Shown: positions 1 through 5,541, numbered from the stretch's first letter. The stretch is 6,806 bases of DNA from Clostridiales bacterium (GCA_004557805.1 SFFS01000135.1:1-6806); one strand, 5' to 3'. Numbers and translations: made by a program. Notes: a model not told the origin generated them from the letters alone.

Positions 1-116
1 GCAACGCCGAGAGAAGAATATTTGCCGCCGCTTTTGCCGTGGCCGCGCTGGTCTGCCATCAGCACATTGTACCCTGCCTCCCGGCAGAGCCAGAATGCCG
101 CGCAGCCGTCCCGGAA
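1..116 (-). pseudogene. Alpha/beta hydrolase fragment lacking its N-terminus, runs off the left edge
   Basis: Reading the minus strand in the frame with a codon starting at 110, the translation contains GYNVLMADQRGHGKSGG followed by KYSSLGV and stays open to the window edge. The D-x-R-x-H-G-x-S-x-G pattern after a GYNVL strand is typical of alpha/beta hydrolases of the S33/lysophospholipase-like group, which cleave ester or amide bonds. The nucleophile elbow and the rest of the catalytic triad would lie beyond position 1. Upstream, where the family should have roughly 80-100 residues including an HG oxyanion motif, I see only the start of a phage tape-measure gene in another frame. The fragment is therefore probably the 3' part of a host gene joined to phage DNA by deletion or rearrangement, or by an assembly error. 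Which strand and frame encode it is clear; where it begins is not. Confidence 0.65.
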
Positions 117-360
117 GCGGCGAGAGCGCGCTCTCCGCGTCCGTGCGGGCGCGGACAAAAATCCGGCGCGTCTGCGCCGGAAAATCGTTCATACCGCGCG
201 CAAGCTCCGCGCCGGAAAGAGAGGGCATTTGCAGCGCTTCCAGCGCCTGCGCGGCCTGCTGCGCGCCCTCGAGCGCCGCGCGGAAGGCTTCCAGCCCGGC
301 GGAATCGACCTGAAAGCCCAGGCCGACGAGATATTCGCGGATGTAGCCGCCGTCAGCCAT
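112..360 (-). pseudogene. Truncated tail tape-measure protein, N-terminal part
   Basis: The ATG at 360-358 follows an excellent ribosome binding site (GGAGG at 371-367) and overlaps the end of the frameshifted chaperone frame by 8 bases, as expected in a tail operon. The product begins MADGGYIREYLVGLGFQVDS, then an alanine/glutamine-rich helical stretch. This is how many tape-measure proteins begin, and the gene lies directly after the tail chaperone where the tape measure belongs. Tape-measure proteins set tail length and are normally many hundreds of residues long. Here the phage-like composition fades after about 50-80 residues, and from about position 116 the coding signal moves to another frame that encodes an alpha/beta hydrolase. 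The original frame has no stop before the window edge, but its last ~35 residues look non-biological. I read this as a truncated gene. Identification rests on position and N-terminal pattern. Confidence 0.6.
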
Positions 361-588
361 TCGCATCCCTCCCCGCTTCCACGGCGCGCCGCGCGTTTTC
401 GGCCTGCACCTGCATCAGCTCGTGCGCGTCGGCAAGATCGGAAAACGTATACGTGCCGTCGTACAGCTCGCGCTGCCGCCACAGCCCCGCGGCCACCGGC
501 GCGAACAGATAGCCGTCGAGGTTCACGGCCTGCGCGGGCTCGAAGGAGCAAAAAGCGCACCGAGCAAACTCGATGCGCTTTCGCCGAA
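353..588 (-). CDS. -1 frame extension of the tail assembly chaperone (frameshift product)
   Basis: This frame has no plausible start of its own but carries a protein-like sequence ending in SFEPAQAVNLDGYLF, then YTFSDLADAHELMQVQ and a charged tail, with a stop at 355-353. It overlaps the 3' end of the chaperone gene in the -1 frame, the geometry of the lambda G/GT pair and of many other tailed phages. A -1 slip at 592-586 would join 125 chaperone residues to 77 from this frame, about 202 in total. If the second candidate site at 556-550 is used instead, the arginine-rich stretch RRKRIEFAR is avoided. By analogy with lambda GT, the long form would bridge the tape-measure and tube proteins during tail assembly. 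The stop lies 8 bases into the tape-measure gene, so translation of the two is probably coupled. Confidence 0.6.
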
Positions 589-960
589 AAAATCGCCCAG
601 CCCCCATTTGAGCGCCTCGGCGCAGAGCGCCAGCGCCGTGACGGGATCGTGCGAAAGCTCGGCCACGCCGTAGCGGCCCTCCGCGTCGACGCACGCGGCC
701 CAGCCGAGTTTCATTTTTTTGCAGCAGAACCGCAGGCATTTCGTAACCAGCGAGTCCACTTCCGCGTCGGTCAGCGCGGATATGGCCGCGCATAGCGCGG
801 TCAGAACGCCGCCGTCCGCGCCGTCCGCGAGCTGCCGCGCGACCGGGGCCAGCTTGGCCAGCGTCAGCCGCGCCAGCTGAAGCCCCGCCACCGGCGAGAA
901 CTTTTCGACGCGGTATTCGCAGCCGCCGATTTCGACATAGCGAAAAACTTCTTCCGCCAT
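523..960 (-). CDS. Putative phage tail assembly chaperone, short form
   Basis: This 145-residue protein starts MAEEVFRYVEIGGCEYRVEK, with the ATG at 960-958 three bases after the tube gene's stop codon. A weak GAGG within the tube stop region can serve as ribosome binding site. It is a small, mostly helical, alanine/leucine-rich protein with two short cysteine patches (CLRFCCKK near residue 70). I cannot name its family from sequence alone. The call rests on position, between the tail tube and tape-measure genes, on its size, and on the -1 frameshift arrangement at its 3' end. Such chaperones coat the tape measure while the tube polymerises and are absent from the mature virion. The last 20 residues before the TGA at 525-523 overlap the alternative frame. 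An ordinary small tail protein is the main alternative. Confidence 0.65.
   Translation of the reverse strand: MAEEVFRYVEIGGCEYRVEKFSPVAGLQLARLTLAKLAPVARQLADGADGGVLTALCAAISALTDAEVDSLVTKCLRFCCKKMKLGWAACVDAEGRYGVAELSHDPVTALALCAEALKWGLGDFFGESASSLLGALFAPSSPRRP
586..592 (-). promoter_or_regulatory. Putative -1 ribosomal frameshift site T TTT TTC
   Basis: On the minus strand the chaperone frame reads GAT TTT TTC GGC, which contains the canonical X XXY YYZ heptamer T TTT TTC in the correct phase. Slipping back one base leaves both tRNAs paired (TTT TTT) and opens the frame that runs to 353. A second, weaker candidate, G CTT TTT, lies at 556-550 in the same phase. I did not identify a confident downstream pseudoknot or upstream Shine-Dalgarno stimulator. 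The site is inferred from sequence and from the well-known behaviour of tail chaperone genes. Confidence 0.55.
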
Positions 961-963
961 CGC

Positions 964-1389
964 TTAGCCCTCGATGCTGCCGCACAGGAACGTCCAGCCG
1001 ACCGTCTGGCCCGTCTGCTGGAAGTTTTCGTCCGGCAGTTTTTTGACGCACGCGTTTGAAAATGCGATGCTGTCGCCCGTTACGGGGTTCTCCAGCAGGC
1101 CGGAAAACGCCGCCCAGTCGGCCGTGTCGCCCGACAGAAGCGCGCGGCAGGCGTTTTTGAGCCATTTGTGCGCGCTGCTCGTCTGCTGCAGGGTGAAGCT
1201 GATTTCGCCGTTGCGCGCCGCGATTTTGCTCGTCATCACCGAGCCGTCGTGCGCTACGTCCTGCCGGCTGACGTCCTGCGAGCGCGTGACCGTGATCTGC
1301 CCGACGCCCTGGCCCGTCATCACGCACTGGCCGATCGAAGGATGGTTCAGGACCAGCGCGACGTCAGAAAACGAATAAGCTGTAAACAT
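964..1389 (-). CDS. Tail tube protein, DUF3277-like
   Basis: The 141-residue product begins MFTAYSFSDVALVLNHPS and ends GWTFLCGSIEG. The YSF-x-DV start, a central GQITVTRSQD strand, the KIAARNGEISFTLQQTS region and the VGWTFLCG ending match the pattern I know for DUF3277 proteins, the tail tube subunits of myoviruses that carry DUF3383 sheaths. Length is normal for the family (about 140-150). The ATG at 1389-1387 is preceded by GAAAGGAT with a spacer of 8. The protein would polymerise into the inner tube that the sheath contracts around. It is normally encoded immediately after the sheath, but here 2.1 kb of other sequence lies between them. The chaperone gene follows after 3 bases, so the two are surely co-transcribed. 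Confidence 0.85.
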   Translation of the reverse strand: MFTAYSFSDVALVLNHPSIGQCVMTGQGVGQITVTRSQDVSRQDVAHDGSVMTSKIAARNGEISFTLQQTSSAHKWLKNACRALLSGDTADWAAFSGLLENPVTGDSIAFSNACVKKLPDENFQQTGQTVGWTFLCGSIEG

Positions 1390-1469
1390 GCGAGTTATCC
1401 TTTCTTGCGGGGAGGGAGAAAGGAAAGCCCCTCCCCAGGGTTCTTTGGGAGATGCGGGGGAGTTCAGGG

Positions 1470-1525
1470 CGCGTCTGAAATTTTCCTGAGGCTTCGGCTC
1501 GGCGCCTATTTCTTTTTCAGACGCG
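1470..1525. repeat. 11-bp perfect inverted repeat at the end of the cysteine-rich gene
   Basis: CGCGTCTGAAA (1470-1480) and TTTCAGACGCG (1515-1525) are perfect inverse copies separated by 34 bases. The right arm encodes the last residues of the cysteine-rich protein. No T-run follows on either strand, so it is not a standard terminator. The remaining gap up to the tube gene (1390-1469) holds only G/C-rich runs and the tube's ribosome binding site. Confidence 0.5.
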
Positions 1526-1715
1526 GCCCGGGAAAGGGTACGACGTTTTCTCCGGCGACGGCGCTGCAAAAGCGCTCGCAGCCGGGAGAGTCGGGTTTGC
1601 GGACCGTGCCGTGCGGGCCGGTGCAGTGACCGCAGCGCACCGGGACGAACCACAGGCCTTCCAGCCGGTAATGCTGGCAGAAATGGATGCAGTTTTTGCA
1701 GAACGTTTCTTTCAT
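1506..1715 (-). CDS. Small cysteine-rich protein, probable zinc-binding
   Basis: This 69-residue protein starts at the ATG at 1715-1713, chosen because GAGGTG lies six bases upstream; an in-frame GTG at 1724 lies within that ribosome binding site and is less likely. It contains CKNCIHFCQHY near the start, CGHC about residue 30, and CERFC about residue 47, a spacing that suggests a folded zinc knuckle or ribbon. The C-terminus is basic (PRLKKK). I recall similar short C-x2-C-x-HF-x-QHY proteins in clostridial genomes and prophages, but they have no known function. It is transcribed divergently from the XRE regulator with an operator-like dyad between the two, and is the first gene after the minus-strand promoter that could also feed the tube and chaperone genes. 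An RNA- or DNA-binding accessory role is possible but unproven. Confidence 0.75.
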   Translation of the reverse strand: MKETFCKNCIHFCQHYRLEGLWFVPVRCGHCTGPHGTVRKPDSPGCERFCSAVAGENVVPFPGPRLKKK

Positions 1716-1735
1716 GCGTTTCACCTCTGAAATTC

Positions 1736-1764
1736 AGTATAGAGTTTATTCCAGTATAAATCAA
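1736..1764 (-). promoter_or_regulatory. Sigma-A-type promoter for the cysteine-rich and downstream tail genes
   Basis: On the minus strand TTGATT (1764-1759) is separated by exactly 17 bases from TATACT (1741-1736), both close to consensus. The gene start lies about 20 bases further on. The promoter overlaps the 13-bp dyad, so a protein bound there should block it. It is the best promoter match I found in the window. Confidence 0.65.
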
Positions 1765-1780
1765 TAGTGGAATAAACTCT
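1741..1780. promoter_or_regulatory. 13-bp inverted repeat, probable operator
   Basis: AGAGTTTATTCCA (1741-1753) and TGGAATAAACTCT (1768-1780) are perfect inverse copies around a 14-base AT-rich spacer. The dyad sits between the divergent XRE regulator and cysteine-rich gene and covers the spacer and -35 of the minus-strand promoter. A plus-strand TATAAA at 1755-1760 within the spacer may be the regulator's own -10 box, though I see no good -35 for it. The natural reading is an autoregulated divergent switch. Confidence 0.6.
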
Positions 1781-1808
1781 CAAGTATCATTTGCCCGAGG
1801 TGATATTC

Positions 1809-2048
1809 ATGGGGTATCGTGAACGCATTCGGGCATTGCGCGAGGATCGCGATTTGACGCAGCGGCAGATTGCAGCGCTTCTGCATGTGAGCCAGAAGAC
1901 GTATTCCGATTATGAGCTGGGCAAAACTCGAATCCCCGTAGACAGTCTGATTGCGCTTGCCCGTTTTTATGACGTGGACATGAACTACATCAGCGGGCTG
2001 ACCCGGCAGAAAACGCCTTTTCCGGGAGAAACGAGGGAGAGACAATAG
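1809..2048 (+). CDS. XRE/Cro-family transcriptional regulator
   Basis: This 79-residue protein has a helix-turn-helix at about residues 5-60. It begins MGYRERIRALREDRDLTQRQ and continues through IAALLHVSQKTYSDYELGK to a second helical pair ending DVDMNYISGL. This is the standard compact clostridial single-domain XRE fold, binding DNA as a dimer. The ATG at 1809 is preferred because GAGGTGAT ends at a proper distance upstream; a TTG at 1791 would place that site inside the gene. The C-terminal tail (TPFPGETRERQ) is short and carries no sensor or peptidase domain, so it is not a self-cleaving CI-type repressor. It is the only plus-strand gene here and faces away from the cysteine-rich gene across a perfect dyad, its likely operator. 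Confidence 0.92.
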   Translation: MGYRERIRALREDRDLTQRQIAALLHVSQKTYSDYELGKTRIPVDSLIALARFYDVDMNYISGLTRQKTPFPGETRERQ

Positions 2049-2093
2049 CTTTGGGGAGAGCCGGGAAAATGGCGCGCAGGCAAACGCATGCCG

Positions 2094-2114
2094 CGCTGAT
2101 TCAGCGATTTTTCC
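2094..2114 (+). terminator. Possible terminator of the XRE gene
   Basis: CGCTG-ATT-CAGCG (2094-2106) forms a small hairpin followed by ATTTTT, 45 bases after the regulator's stop codon. A larger, imperfect pairing of flanking sequence (GCGC..GGCA with TGCC..GCGC, 2072-2096) may compete. The stem is short, so confidence is modest. Confidence 0.35.
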
Positions 2115-2650
2115 GGCCGCGGCGAGAGAGAAAGGGCGAATCTCTTCGCAAAAGTGCGGAGAGGGGCGCGGGAAATGCGAGTTTCCGCTGTGGCGACGAA
2201 AGGGAACGCAGGGTCAACAGCAAAAGAGGCAAAGGGATAATGTGCACATTCTCTTTTGTTGTGTTGACGTTCCCTTCGTGCTGTTATAGCGCCTTCCAAA
2301 TGCAACGGCGGAAAGCAAAGAAACGCTTTTGCAAACAAGGGAGAGGGAACTGCGAGTTTTCGTTGAGGTGGCGAAAGGGAACGCGGGGTCAACAGCAGAA
2401 GCGGCGAAAAAGAGATGATGTGCGTAGAACACATCCCTTTTCGTCGTGTTGACGTTTCCTTCGTGCCATTATAGCGCTTTCCAAACGCAACGGCGGAAAG
2501 CAAACCCCTTTCCTAAAATTGGAAAATGCGAGAACTGCGAGTTCTCGCTGAGGTGGCGAAAAGGAACGGGGGTCAACAGCAAAAGAGGCAAAGGGGTAAT
2601 GTGCGTAGGACACATTCTCTTTTGCCGTGTTGATGTTCTCTTCGTGCCTC

Positions 2651-3050
2651 CTTCTCAACGTAACGAAGAAAAGGGGAAAAACTTCCCTTTTGAACTGAAA
2701 GGCGGAAATCGCGAGTTCTCGCCGAGGTGGCGGAAGGGAACGTGGACAACAGCAGAAGCAGCGAGGGGGCAATGTGTGTAAAACTCATTCCTTTTTGTCG
2801 TGTTGACGTTCCCTTCGTGCCTCCTTCTCAACGTAACGAAGAAAAGGGGAAAAACTTCCCTTTTGAACTGAAACGCGGGAACTACGAGCTTTCGCTGTGG
2901 CGGCAAAAGGGAACGAGGTCAACTTAATGGCAAGAACGAGAAAGGGTAATGTGCGCAGGACACATTCTCTTTTGCCGTGTTGACGTTCTCTTCGTGTCCC
3001 CTTCTCAACGTAACGAAGAAAAGGGGAAAAACTTCCCTTTTGAACTGAAA
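2651..3050. repeat. Three identical 50-base linkers inside the hairpin array
   Basis: The 50 bases beginning CTTCTCAACGTAACGAAG and ending TTTTGAACTGAAA occur without any difference at 2651-2700, 2824-2873 and 3001-3050. The last two copies stay identical for more than 20 further bases. These linkers follow units 3, 4 and 5. Units 1, 2, 6 and 7 are followed instead by a different linker containing TTATAGC and CGGAAAGCAAA. Perfect identity among linkers within otherwise diverged units indicates recent duplication or gene conversion. Confidence 0.9.
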
Positions 3051-3392
3051 CGCGGGAACTACGAGCTTTCGCTGCGGCGGCGAAAAGGGACGCGGCCAAC
3101 AGCAGAAGCAGCGAGGGGGAATGTGCGAAGAATACATGCCCTTTCGCCGTGTTGACGTTCTCTTCGTGTCGTTGTGCCGTTATAGCCCCGCCCAAACGCA
3201 ATGGAGGAAAGCAAAAACGCTTTCCTAAAACTGGGAAATGCGGGAACTGTGAGTTTCCACTGCGGCGGCGAAAAGGGACGCGGCCGACAGCAGAAGCGGC
3301 AAGGGGGAATGTGCGAAGAATACATGCCCTCTCGTTGTGTTGATGTTTTCTTCATGCTGTTATAGTTCCTATCGAAACGCAGCAGTGGAAAG

Positions 3393-3418
3393 CAAAAAAT
3401 CTCTCCCTAAACCGGGAG
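3393..3418 (-). terminator. Possible terminator after the tail sheath gene
   Basis: Read on the minus strand, CTCCC (3418-3414), a six-base loop and GGGAG (3407-3403) are followed by AGA and six T residues (3399-3394). It lies about 75 bases past the sheath stop, at the right-hand border of the hairpin array. The stem is only five pairs, but the two larger palindromes just upstream could help. Confidence 0.4.
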
Positions 3419-3420
3419 GT

Positions 3421-3472
3421 GCAGGAACCTCAGGTTCCTGCCAGGGGGTACAGGGGGACGGAGTCCCCCTGT
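3421..3472. repeat. Two adjacent perfect palindromes after the sheath gene
   Basis: GCAGGAACCT (3421-3430) pairs perfectly with AGGTTCCTGC (3432-3441) around a single base. ACAGGGGGAC (3450-3459) pairs with GTCCCCCTGT (3463-3472) around three bases. Further CCCCCTGTCGTC copies continue to about 3490. They separate the sheath stop codon from the array and would fold strongly in the sheath mRNA's 3' end, so they may protect the transcript or add to termination. Confidence 0.8.
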
Positions 3473-3494
3473 CGTCCCCCCTGTCGTCTCCCCG

Positions 3495-4568
3495 TCACCT
3501 GTCAACGACGACCTTCACGGCGACGGACTCGACCGCGCCCGCGAGTTTGAGAGCGACGTAGATGGGCGGGGATTTGCGTGCGGCGCGATCGGCGTCGGAC
3601 TGCTCGTCGAGGGACTCGCTGAGGACGGCGAAGCCGGGCAGGGGATCGCCGGTGCGGAGCGTGAGCAGATCGGGCTGAGTCCATATGCCGTCGCCGAGGA
3701 AGCCGGTGCGCACGGCCTTCTGGCATGCGGCGGCTACGGCGGCCTTGAGCTGGGTCATGCCGGATTCGGTCTGCGGCACCTTCGTTTTGGTATTGCACAG
3801 CAGGTCGGCCACTGCCAGGCGGATGTTGGAGGCGAGCTGATCGAGCCCGAGACGGGTGTCGAACGGCTCGCCGTCGGTCATTACGCCGCGCTCGAGCACG
3901 GAATACGCGCCCGCGCGGCGGACGTATGCGTTGGCGTTGGCGGCACGAACGGCGGAAAGCTCGGTTTCGGTCAGCGCGTCGGGGGTCACGCCCGCAAGGG
4001 GCTTGTAGGCGAGCGTATAGGCGCTGCCCGCCGTGCCGTCGTTCGCGCCCATGGCGCAGCCGCACAGCGCCGCGCCGGCATACTGCGCCGTCTGGGTGTA
4101 AAGCGCGAGGGTGCGGGCATATTTTGCCGCGCCCAGCGCGGCGAAAACATCGGTCTGCTGCGTGTCGATCACACAGGCGCGGGGGGAAGCCTCGGCGGCT
4201 GCGGCGAGGGCGAGGGCCTCGTCCTTGGCGAGCGCGGCGCAGGGGCAGAACAGATACCACGCGGCGGAATCGGCGGCGCAGGCCGTGAAGCACGCGGCCC
4301 AGGTTTCGGAGGCGGTTTTGGCGGCCACGACGAGGCGCGCGGGCCGGGGCGACTGCGCGAAATAAGTCAGCGCGGCCTTGTATTCGGGGCTGCCGGCGGT
4401 GAAACCGTCGTCGAGCAGCGCGGCCGCGGAGGAATATACGCGCGTGCGCGTGCCGGAGGGCAGCTTGCCGGACGCGCCCGCAAGGCAGGCCGCGCCGAAG
4501 CCCTCGCGGGCGGCGGGCAGCCCGGACAGCGAGACGGTTACGGAGACGAGATCGTCAAGATTGAGCAT
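3495..4568 (-). CDS. Contractile tail sheath protein, DUF3383-like
   Basis: The 357-residue product starts MLNLDDLVSVTVSLSGLPAA followed by REGFGAACLAG, the beta-strand opening typical of DUF3383 proteins. It ends with a strand-rich region IYVALKLAGAVESVAVKVVV, as sheath subunits do. A central alanine-rich part carries the YTLAYKPLAGVTPDALTETE block and a NANAYVRRAG segment, consistent with the sheath core fold. Sheath subunits stack around the tail tube and contract to drive it through the host envelope. The ATG at 4568-4566 has AAAGGAG nine bases before it. The first 14 bases overlap the end of the neck terminator gene. Downstream is a palindrome-rich region and the repeat array rather than the expected tube gene, which comes 2.1 kb later. 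Confidence 0.85.
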   Translation of the reverse strand: MLNLDDLVSVTVSLSGLPAAREGFGAACLAGASGKLPSGTRTRVYSSAAALLDDGFTAGSPEYKAALTYFAQSPRPARLVVAAKTASETWAACFTACAADSAAWYLFCPCAALAKDEALALAAAAEASPRACVIDTQQTDVFAALGAAKYARTLALYTQTAQYAGAALCGCAMGANDGTAGSAYTLAYKPLAGVTPDALTETELSAVRAANANAYVRRAGAYSVLERGVMTDGEPFDTRLGLDQLASNIRLAVADLLCNTKTKVPQTESGMTQLKAAVAAACQKAVRTGFLGDGIWTQPDLLTLRTGDPLPGFAVLSESLDEQSDADRAARKSPPIYVALKLAGAVESVAVKVVVDR

Positions 4569-5130
4569 CGGTTACTCCTTTCGTTTGCACCTGCGCGCTG
4601 GCGAAATAGTCCGCGCGCTGCGTGCGGGAAGCGGCCTGGTACAGCGTCAGCGCAAGGTCGCACCGCTCCCACCAGCGGCCGCCGGAAAGCTCCGGCACGC
4701 GGCGGGGCGCTGCGGGCGGACGCGTCAGGTACAGTTTTTTTCGGCGCAGAACGCGCCGGACGGATTCGCTTGCGAGGCCGTCGCGGACAAGGCGCGCGTC
4801 TTCCGCGGCGCGGGGACCGTAAAAGACAAGCAGCGCGGCGTGCGCATCGCAGCGGGAGAGCGTTTCGCACAGCGCGTCGGCGGAAGCGTCGTATTCGCGC
4901 TGCGTTTCGGTGAAGGCGGCGTAGGGCTCGTCGGCGGGCGTGACGCGCAGAAAACATACGTTCTCCGCGCGCGAGAAGCCCGGCAGCGCGCCCGGATCGG
5001 ACGCGGCTGGCCAGCTGCGGCGCACCCGGCGCTGCGCGGCGGCGGTGGTTTCATCTACGCCCAGACAGGCGCACACGGCGGAAAACAGCGCGTCCTCTAC
5101 GCGCTCCGACGCGGAAGCGGACTCGGTCAT
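4555..5130 (-). CDS. Phage neck terminator protein, gp12-like (LIC_12616 type)
   Basis: This 191-residue protein starts at the ATG at 5130-5128, overlapping the previous stop codon as ATGA, a typical sign of coupled translation. After an N-terminal half of unclear fold, the middle reads LLVFYGPRAAEDARLVRDGL and the end reads WERCDLALTLYQ then ADYFASAQVQ. This matches the usual layout of gp12-like neck terminators: a beta strand ending in F-YG, a helix, then paired strands near the C-terminus. Such proteins cap the tail where it joins the head-completion complex. The position just before the sheath gene supports this. The N-terminal ~90 residues are somewhat longer and more polar than I expect, and I do not recognise them. 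Confidence 0.75.
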   Translation of the reverse strand: MTESASASERVEDALFSAVCACLGVDETTAAAQRRVRRSWPAASDPGALPGFSRAENVCFLRVTPADEPYAAFTETQREYDASADALCETLSRCDAHAALLVFYGPRAAEDARLVRDGLASESVRRVLRRKKLYLTRPPAAPRRVPELSGGRWWERCDLALTLYQAASRTQRADYFASAQVQTKGVTDAQS

Positions 5131-5489
5131 TCTTCGCTCCTTTCCGTGCCGGAGCGCACGGCTACGGCCTGGATATAGCCGCACGCGTCCCAGCGCCTGA
5201 CGCTTGCCACGCGATAGCGCGCGCCGCGCCACTCGATCTCGTCGGCGGGGCGGTCCTGCCCTGCCGCATATACCGGCGTGGTCGTATACACCGCGATGGC
5301 CGCGCTTTCGCGGTCGCCCTCGGGCAGCTGTTCCAGCGCGTCCGCTCCGGCGGGCTGAATCACGCCTACTGCGTATACCGGCGATTCGCTCGTTTCCAGC
5401 CGGCCGCGCGACCATGCGCCCGCGCGCCGCCAGACCGTGAACGGCGCGGCCCCGAGCGAAGGCGCGCCAAGCAGGCGGGAGAGGTTCAT
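5127..5489 (-). CDS. Head-closure / head-tail adaptor-like protein
   Basis: The 120-residue protein begins MNLSRLLGAPSLGAAPFTVW at an ATG (5489-5487) preceded by AAAGGAG with a good spacer. The same frame is open much further upstream, but that extension is only repeat DNA and is not used. The body is rich in short beta strands (SPVYAVGVIQPAG, IAVYTTTPVYA, EIEWRGARYRVASVRRWDACG). The late W-R-G-x-x-Y-R-V motif resembles small barrel-like head-tail adaptors, in which the substrate-like strand W-x-G-x-x-Y-x-V is common. Such proteins extend the connector and plug the head after packaging. It sits where that protein belongs, between the gp10-like and gp12-like genes, and ends in an ATGA overlap with the latter. 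Family assignment is by pattern and position. Confidence 0.7.
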   Translation of the reverse strand: MNLSRLLGAPSLGAAPFTVWRRAGAWSRGRLETSESPVYAVGVIQPAGADALEQLPEGDRESAAIAVYTTTPVYAAGQDRPADEIEWRGARYRVASVRRWDACGYIQAVAVRSGTERSEE

Positions 5490-5541
5490 AAAAACTCCTT
5501 TCAGGGGACGGGGGGGACGATGGAGACGAAGGGGACGATTT

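Larger units (their letters stand above)
2138..3420. repeat. Tandem array of seven ~180-bp hairpin repeats
   Basis: Seven diverged units follow one another. The conserved GTGTTGA(C/T)G sits at 2261, 2446, 2627, 2800, 2977, 3149 and 3337, giving steps of 185, 181, 173, 177, 172 and 188 bases. Each unit has an 80-95-base imperfect inverted repeat, at about 2197-2278, 2372-2463, 2557-2644, 2731-2817, 2903-2994, 3081-3166 and 3269-3354. Its outer arms are of the type CGAAGGGAACG..GTCAACA / TGTTGACGTTCCCTTCG, and its inner stem is topped by AATGTG / CACATT. Between hairpins are linkers of two classes and a short block of the type GGGAACTGCGAGTTTTCGC. The steps are not multiples of three, and no frame keeps the same peptide through successive units, so the array is not a repeat protein. 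It fills the gap between the sheath and regulator genes, is less GC-rich than the phage genes, and contains no convincing gene. Confidence 0.9.

Noticed and set aside
22..795. Long plus-strand reading frame over the tape-measure and chaperone genes
   Set aside because: It is arginine/alanine-rich, has no family resemblance or ribosome binding site, and lies opposite well-supported minus-strand genes in GC-rich DNA.
1470..1525. Terminator after the cysteine-rich gene
   Set aside because: No T-run follows the stem on the minus strand, and the loop is 34 bases long.
2264..2290. Promoter in each array unit (TTGACG followed by TATAGC)
   Set aside because: The spacing is 15 bases in unit 1 and 24 in unit 6, and the second box is absent from the units with the other linker. 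No consistent promoter remains.
2051..3355. Tandem-repeat protein or family of small peptides (recurring phrases such as GSFSPFLRYVEK on the minus strand)
   Set aside because: Unit steps of 185, 181, 173, 177, 172 and 188 are not multiples of three, so the phrase changes frame from unit to unit. Ribosome binding sites are lacking.
2138..3420. CRISPR array
   Set aside because: The period is about 180 bases and the whole unit recurs. There are no 25-40-base identical repeats separated by unique spacers, and there are no cas genes.
4378..5178. 266-residue plus-strand reading frame opposite the neck terminator and sheath start
   Set aside because: Composition is typical of an antisense shadow, and it lies opposite two recognisable phage genes with coupled starts.
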